DNA of 35,811 nucleotides from positions 1 to 35,811 of the IMG/VR virus record IMGVR_UViG_3300035459_000030; one strand, 5' to 3'. This DNA comes from a virus. Shown one piece after another: positions 31,975-35,811 of this stretch (position 1 is the stretch's first letter; the number at the start of each line of letters is the position of its first letter). Under the pieces are notes generated by a model. It had not been told where the DNA came from, did not search any database, and was given only the letters and a program-made list of their open reading frames with translations. The position numbers were made by a program, and so were the translations under genes.

Positions 31975-32024
31975 GCACGCATCCTATATCCCTTTTTGAT
32001 TTATAAAGAACAAGAAAAGCAAGA

Positions 32025-32042
32025 CTGGGGGGAGACCCCCAG
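32025..32042 (-). other. Hairpin downstream of the variable region
   Basis: A perfect 7-bp GC-rich stem with a 4-base loop (GAGA on the plus strand, TCTC on the coding strand). It lies 27 bases past the VR, just beyond the target stop codon. Known DGRs carry a GC-rich hairpin or cruciform with a tetraloop here that raises retrohoming efficiency. The T-rich sequence beyond it could also make it a terminator. Confidence 0.7.
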
Positions 32043-32047
32043 ACCCC

Positions 32048-33406
32048 CTAAAGAGCCTTTCTAAGAAGCCGGCCGCCGAGGGTGACGCCCGCATCCCCGG
32101 AGGCGTTGCTCAGGTTCCAGGAGAACAGGCCCGCAGCCGACCCGCCGCGCCAAGACGCACCAAACAGCGCAATTCTTTGTCCGGTAGAGGAGTAATAGTA
32201 GTCTGAGTAGTATGTGCTTGATGCGGCCCCGACAGCGGTCGGGAGCGCTGCGTATGGATGTGCGGCGTCGTAGCCGAGCGCGGTCGAGTAACCATCTATT
32301 GAGCCATCGGCGTACGAGAGTTGTTCGTACGGGGAAGCAAACAGGTTGCTGGCGTAGCTGGCCGGATCTGCGCAAACCCAGGCCTGGCGCTCGTTGATAT
32401 TCAGCCCATCGACAAACTGGTAAATCGAGCCCCACGGATTTTCGATGCCCCGGTAAACGCAGGGGTGTTTGGCATCACTGTTGCTCGCGATGGAGCCAGT
32501 TTTAGCGACAACTGCATCACACGCACCGGATTTCCAGGCGACGTTATAAAGCATATTACCAATTGCGATATTGACCGCAGCGCCATCAAAACTAACGGCT
32601 TTGTTACTTCCATCGTAAACATCGATGGAAGTGATATTACGTCCATAGCAGATCTGGTTTCCGCCTTGAGTTGTGCCAATTCCAATTGGCTGCCCAACCG
32701 TAAATGCGGCGGCGTTTGCATTGGAGACCACGATCCTGTTGACTCCGCTCTCTGCTACAGTCGCCGTGTGCGTGGCATCATATTGCCCACCCGTCCAACC
32801 CTGCATAATGCTCTGGCTGTTCAGTGTGGCGAACTCAACCAAAAACAATGTTTGCAGCACATCTATGGCGTGGATGTCGAGTTGCTGATAACCCGCGCCG
32901 TTGGCCTGTGCGTATCCCCGGATATCAACAATGTTTTTGTTGATCAATGGATAGACGCCACTCTTGCTTTCTAATTTATTGGCGCCGCTAAGCGAGGCAT
33001 TGTATTTACCGATGTCCACATACGGCAGGATCAACCCACTGGCGCCAACAAAACATTTAGGCAGGTAGGCTGAGCCAAATGGGTTGCGCGAGATGCGCCA
33101 GGTCATTGCTGGAGCATTGTTCTTTTTCTCGATGTAGAATTTAGGGATACGGATAAAAACGTTGCCCAACCCATCAGTGACCTGAGTGATGCTACGGTAA
33201 ATGTCGGCATTGTCAAAGTTGTTGGTAACTACATCACTATCTACACCGGCAGCCGCAACCATGCCAACTGACGCATCGGTGCGGGTCAATGTTGGGCTGG
33301 AACCGCCATTCCAAGATACGCCATAAATGGGCGCAACCCCTCCCCCTCTCAGCGTCCCCTGCCCTGGAACTTGCCTTCCAATTGTTGGCAATCTCAATCC
33401 TGGCAT
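32048..33406 (-). CDS. DGR target protein with variable C-terminus
   Basis: A 452-residue protein. It begins with a short attachment segment, then YGVSWNGGSSPTLTRTDAS, a beginning seen in phage DGR tropism-type proteins. The C-terminal half (VYRGIENPWGSIYQFVDGLN, then ALFGASWRGGSAAGLFSWNL, NASGDAGVTLGGRLL) has the C-type-lectin / formylglycine-enzyme-like pattern with W, G and D residues that surrounds exposed variable sites. The last 35 residues are the VR. Eight of the ten template Asn codons have been replaced (S, R, G, A, S, D, G, T). A strong GGAGGTG site precedes ATG at 33406 and overlaps the end of the homing endonuclease gene. It is probably a tail-tip receptor-binding protein. Confidence 0.92.
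   Translation of the reverse strand: MPGLRLPTIGRQVPGQGTLRGGGVAPIYGVSWNGGSSPTLTRTDASVGMVAAAGVDSDVVTNNFDNADIYRSITQVTDGLGNVFIRIPKFYIEKKNNAPAMTWRISRNPFGSAYLPKCFVGASGLILPYVDIGKYNASLSGANKLESKSGVYPLINKNIVDIRGYAQANGAGYQQLDIHAIDVLQTLFLVEFATLNSQSIMQGWTGGQYDATHTATVAESGVNRIVVSNANAAAFTVGQPIGIGTTQGGNQICYGRNITSIDVYDGSNKAVSFDGAAVNIAIGNMLYNVAWKSGACDAVVAKTGSIASNSDAKHPCVYRGIENPWGSIYQFVDGLNINERQAWVCADPASYASNLFASPYEQLSYADGSIDGYSTALGYDAAHPYAALPTAVGAASSTYYSDYYYSSTGQRIALFGASWRGGSAAGLFSWNLSNASGDAGVTLGGRLLRKAL
32069..32172 (-). repeat. DGR variable region (VR)
   Basis: The 104-base counterpart of the TR at the 3' end of the target gene. It ends on the coding strand in an unmutated GGCGGCCGG block, with a divergent sequence beyond, which fits an initiation-of-mutagenic-homing site. 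All changed positions are adenines in the template. Confidence 0.97.
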
Positions 33407-33915
33407 GTCACACCTCCACGTCCGATAATGCGACTCAAATCATGCTGGTACAATTTGTCACCCGAGTCTCTTGGGGGATTCTTCAACTCTTTCATAATGG
33501 CATGATACCAAGTCAATTGCTCTTCCATTTTCTCTCTTTCAACTCTACTGCACATTTTGTAGCCTTTTTTATATTCCATGAAATCCATCACAATTTTCGC
33601 TTGGTCTTTTTTGCCAATAAGATATGGGAATATCGCATCCAAAACTTCAATCGTTTGATCTTGATTTAGCTTCCAGTGCCAGGCATCATGCTTGAATGTC
33701 GTAACTGTTCCAAGGTTATAGTAATGCACATAACCAATCCCGGTAACCTCCCGGCACCATTCAACAACATTCTTACTGCATATATTAACAATTAATTCAA
33801 GCCTATATCCAAACGTTTTACATCGTTTTTTCTTAGATCGCACAATTCCGATATATCCTTCGCCGTCAATTATTCCTGCGAGATATGCTTTTTGTGCTTC
33901 AGTCATATCTTTCAT
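33394..33915 (-). CDS. LAGLIDADG homing endonuclease
   Basis: A 173-residue protein with one LAGLIDADG motif, YLAGIIDGEGYIGI, at residues 12-25, containing the acidic metal-binding residue. A basic stretch follows (SKKKRCKTFGYRLEL), then DAIFPYLIGKKDQAKIVMDF. A single motif implies it works as a homodimer. Its AT-richer DNA differs from neighbours, suggesting recent arrival. It stands free between two virion genes, three bases after one stop and overlapping the start of the DGR target by 13 bases. Its cleavage site is probably in a related phage at this junction. Confidence 0.85.
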   Translation of the reverse strand: MKDMTEAQKAYLAGIIDGEGYIGIVRSKKKRCKTFGYRLELIVNICSKNVVEWCREVTGIGYVHYYNLGTVTTFKHDAWHWKLNQDQTIEVLDAIFPYLIGKKDQAKIVMDFMEYKKGYKMCSRVEREKMEEQLTWYHAIMKELKNPPRDSGDKLYQHDLSRIIGRGGVTCQD

Positions 33916-33918
33916 AAT

Positions 33919-34290
33919 TCACGCCGCCCATTGGTACTCCAGGTCGGTCGCACTTTCCTGAATCACGTTGATCCCGCCCCCCGGGACAGGAATCGTGACA
34001 GGCAACTGCCCCGCTTGCAGCTCGAAGCCGTAGGTGGCCGTGGGCGTCGAGCCGTCCAGCGTGAAGCGGACGTTGCCCGTGATCGCCTGGATGATGATCT
34101 GCGTCGCCCCGGCGGGCTTCACCAGCGGTATGGCAGTCGGCACACCGCCGCTGCCAGATGTGGCGTGCGAGCCGATCACCGTACACTGAGCGTCCGCTAT
34201 GACCACCGGCATCCCGTCAGGGCCGGTCGAACCGGCCACGTGCTGCAAGTTCATGTTTCCACCAGAATCAATCGTCATTTTCGAAGTCAT
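33919..34290 (-). CDS. Small structural-type protein
   Basis: A 123-residue beta-rich protein (MNLQHVAGSTGPDGMPVVI, TQIIIQAITGNVRFTLDG, TYGFELQAGQLPVTIPVPG). The second half looks like a compact beta-sandwich of the decoration or tail-associated kind found in phages. Good AAGGAG ribosome site. It lies between the methyltransferase gene and the homing endonuclease, next to the DGR target, so it may help mount that protein. No family recognised with certainty. Confidence 0.6.
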   Translation of the reverse strand: MTSKMTIDSGGNMNLQHVAGSTGPDGMPVVIADAQCTVIGSHATSGSGGVPTAIPLVKPAGATQIIIQAITGNVRFTLDGSTPTATYGFELQAGQLPVTIPVPGGGINVIQESATDLEYQWAA

Positions 34291-34301
34291 TTCATCTCTC
34301 C

Positions 34302-35546
34302 TTATTGCGTAACTAATTCAGGCACGCCCGCCCCCATCTGGGACCAGCGCTCCAAGCCCACTGCCACGTACTTCGGCTCCAGCTCGATCACCCGCCCCAC
34401 CCGCCCGATGCTCTCGCAGACACACAGCGTGGTACCGGAGCCGGAGAACGGGTCGAGCACCAGGTCGCCCGGGTTGGAACTGTTGATAAGCGCCCGCTCC
34501 ACCAGCTCGGGCGGCTTCATGGTCGGGTGTTCATCAGAAGCCTTGGGCCGGTCGATCACCCACACGTCCGACTGGGTGCGGTCACCTACCCGATGCACCC
34601 GGGGCGCATCCCCCTTCCACCCGTACCAGAGCGGGTCATAGTCACCCTTCCACCCGCCCCAGATCGGCTCGAACTGGGTGTGGTAGTCCTTACGGGACAG
34701 CACCAGGCTGTCCTTCACCCAGATGATCGTCGAGGACCAGTGGAAGTTCAGCCCCCGAATCACGGCGTCTACGTACGGCCACTCCTGGGTCGACATCGCC
34801 ATGTAAAGGATGGCCCCAGGCACCGTGTAGTCGTAAACGCAATGGAACACCTGTTCGATAAACGGATAAAATTTATCCCCTAAGTTGTCATTCTGAATGG
34901 GCCGCTGACGCTTGGTTGACGTGCCGCCCTGGCCGCCCGTGTTCGTGTTGTAGGGCGGATCCGTCCACGTGATCACCGGGCGATCGGCGCCCAGCAAGCG
35001 GTCGTACACGCTGCGGTCAGTCGAGTCGCCACAGATGATCATGTGGGCACCGCAAGACCAGAGCTGGCCAGGTTGCACCTGCCACTTCACCTGCAGCTCA
35101 TCAGCCCGGTCGAACTCAGGCTCAGGAACGGGCGTACGGTTCACCACGCCCAGGCGCTCCAGCTCGGACTTCGTAAACATGCCGCCCAGGTTGCCCAGGT
35201 CAAGCTCGATCATGAGCTGATCAGGATCCCAGAACGCCAGCTCGGCCGTACGGTTGTCCCAGAGCGCCAGGCGCTTCTTCTGCGCCGGCGTCAGGCCGCT
35301 GCGGCGGACAGCAATAATCGTGCTGCCGTCAGCGTCAACGATCTGCAAGCCCTCGATGCCCGCAATGCCCGCAGCGTCCACCACGCCGTTTCCAGCCAGG
35401 ATCTGGTTATTCTCGTCAATTACGATGGAGCGAGCCGCCCCCACTTCCTGCAAACTGCGTACGATCTGGCCAATGTTGCGCTCGTTGTGAAGCCGGGCAT
35501 TCTCGGGGTCTGGGACCAGGTCGCCAATCGAAACAGGGTCTGTCAT
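34302..35546 (-). CDS. ParB-like / DNA methyltransferase fusion
   Basis: A 414-residue protein. The start is ATG at 35546 (MTDPVSIGDL) with GAGG five bases upstream; a TTG six codons earlier is less likely. Residues 1-105 are a ParB/Srx-type domain: IGDLVPDPENARLHNERNIG, then ILAGNGVVDAAGIAG. Residues about 150-405 are an amino-methyltransferase: the catalytic DPPYNTN lies near 197 and the AdoMet-binding DPFSGSGTTLCV near 368. Motif IV precedes motif I, so it is a permuted (beta-type) N6-adenine or N4-cytosine enzyme. Such orphan phage methylases protect DNA from restriction or affect packaging. No restriction partner is present. It is the first gene behind the right-end promoter. Confidence 0.88.
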   Translation of the reverse strand: MTDPVSIGDLVPDPENARLHNERNIGQIVRSLQEVGAARSIVIDENNQILAGNGVVDAAGIAGIEGLQIVDADGSTIIAVRRSGLTPAQKKRLALWDNRTAELAFWDPDQLMIELDLGNLGGMFTKSELERLGVVNRTPVPEPEFDRADELQVKWQVQPGQLWSCGAHMIICGDSTDRSVYDRLLGADRPVITWTDPPYNTNTGGQGGTSTKRQRPIQNDNLGDKFYPFIEQVFHCVYDYTVPGAILYMAMSTQEWPYVDAVIRGLNFHWSSTIIWVKDSLVLSRKDYHTQFEPIWGGWKGDYDPLWYGWKGDAPRVHRVGDRTQSDVWVIDRPKASDEHPTMKPPELVERALINSSNPGDLVLDPFSGSGTTLCVCESIGRVGRVIELEPKYVAVGLERWSQMGAGVPELVTQ

Positions 35547-35560
35547 TCTTGCCTCATAAA

Positions 35561-35597
35561 ACAAACACGGCCAGCCTGAAACCAGGTCTGGCCGTGT
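35561..35597 (-). terminator. Leader hairpin, possible attenuator, before the methyltransferase gene
   Basis: A 10-bp stem (35565-35574 with 35588-35597) enclosing a smaller CCTG/CAGG stem. It is followed in the minus direction by TTTGTTTT and then the gene start. It lies within the leader of the promoter upstream, the same layout as at 19346-19413. Confidence 0.65.
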
Positions 35598-35613
35598 GAG
35601 CGAGTTTCACGTC
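35588..35613 (-). promoter_or_regulatory. Conserved 26-base leader element, copy 2
   Basis: Matches the copy at 19372-19397 at 25 of 26 bases. It begins about 6 bases after the predicted transcription start and runs into the hairpin arm. Conservation between two sites 16 kb apart points to a shared control signal. Confidence 0.6.
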
Positions 35614-35624
35614 CGTACAAAAGT

Positions 35625-35653
35625 ATTATAGGTCGCTATTCTTTACTTCGCAA
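35625..35653 (-). promoter_or_regulatory. Sigma70-type promoter before the methyltransferase
   Basis: Minus-strand TTGCGA (35653-35648), 17-bp spacer, perfect TATAAT (35630-35625). Predicted start near 35618. The -35 box overlaps the last codons of the upstream repeat-containing gene. Confidence 0.7.
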
Positions 35654-35811
35654 GCGTCGCATCCGCCAGGCGAGCCAGGGCAAAAGACTGGATACGGTCA
35701 ATCCGGCCACGAATCTCGGAGATGGTCTCGTCGTTCCGAGCCAGTATATTCTTGACCATGATACGGTCAATCCGGCCACGAATCTCGGAGATGGTCTCGT
35801 CGTTCCGAGCC
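35643..35811 (-). CDS. Coiled-coil repeat protein, C-terminal part only
   Basis: A frame open from the right edge to TAA at 35643-35645, about 55 residues. It shows a 23-residue unit (ARNDETISEIRGRIDRI followed by MVKNIL) whose first 17 residues recur at once, then a terminal ALARLADATLAK. The charge and hydrophobic spacing suggest a coiled coil. Function unknown. Confidence 0.6.
   Translation of the reverse strand, partial: ARNDETISEIRGRIDRIMVKNILARNDETISEIRGRIDRIQSFALARLADATLAK
35691..35811. repeat. Direct repeat, 52 bp, spaced 69 bp
   Basis: The 52 bases at 35691-35742 recur exactly at 35760-35811. The offset of 69 bp keeps the reading frame (23 codons). The second copy stops precisely at the window edge, as expected if assembly ended inside a longer tandem array. 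Confidence 0.85.

Larger units (their letters stand above)
31745..32047 (-). other. Non-coding DGR spacer
   Basis: The 303 bases between the RT and the target gene hold the TR (31871-31974) and the hairpin (32025-32042). The remaining stretch next to the RT (31745-31870) is presumably part of the TR RNA needed for cDNA priming. No gene or clear separate promoter was seen in it. Confidence 0.7.

Noticed and set aside
31850-31999. Short ORFs across the template repeat
   Set aside because: They are by-products of the TR sequence. The TR is expected to be non-coding and no ORF is supported by context.
1-35811. CRISPR arrays, insertion sequences or attachment sites
   Set aside because: No regularly spaced repeat array, transposase gene or att-like duplication was seen. 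The only direct repeats are the DGR pair, the leader cassette, the Y RNA strands and coding repeats.

Overview
The window is most of the structural half of a tailed bacteriophage (or prophage) genome, with every convincing gene on the minus strand. Read from high to low coordinates it follows the classic order: small and large terminase, portal, minor head proteins, prohead protease, capsid, head-tail connectors, tail tube, tail chaperones with a frameshift, tape measure, tail tip and fibre proteins, lysis genes. A tape measure without any visible sheath gene suggests a long non-contractile (siphovirus-like) tail. GC content looks moderately high, ribosome sites are GGAGG-like, and the three promoters I can read are sigma70-like. 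The host cannot be named from the sequence. No integrase, repressor or replication genes are visible, so this is a partial genome; the right edge lies inside a tandem repeat and may be a contig break.

Right end (about 30.3-35.8 kb): the end of a repeat-containing coiled-coil gene, a ParB/DNA-methyltransferase fusion behind a promoter and leader hairpin, a small structural-type protein, a LAGLIDADG homing endonuclease, and a complete diversity-generating retroelement (DGR). The DGR has a variable target gene, VR, a hairpin, TR, reverse transcriptase and a small downstream ORF. All 17 VR/TR differences across 104 bases fall at template adenines.

Middle (about 13-30 kb): the packaging, head and connector operon, with almost every gene overlapping the next by ATGA or a few bases. 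Oddities are a large terminase with no ordinary start codon, a portal carrying a C-terminal kinase-like domain, a second kinase-like protein directly after it, a possible ADP-ribosyltransferase-like protein sharing N-terminal modules with that kinase, and a capsid protein with an inserted Ig/FN3-like domain. A second copy of the promoter-leader-hairpin cassette sits before the prohead protease.

Left part (about 1-13 kb): tail and lysis genes, then a stand-alone RNA transcription unit (promoter, two structured RNAs, intrinsic terminator) followed by a gene for a TROVE/vWA (Ro60, Rsr) protein. The RNAs look like Y RNAs. Both carry the same two strands of a probable Ro-binding helix, and the second carries a tRNA-mimicking domain with T-arm, GNRA-capped acceptor-like stem and D-arm in permuted order, as in bacterial YrlA. 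The phage thus seems to encode a complete Ro-Y RNA particle. The Ro-Y RNA unit, the DGR and the kinase-like virion proteins are the most interesting parts of the window.
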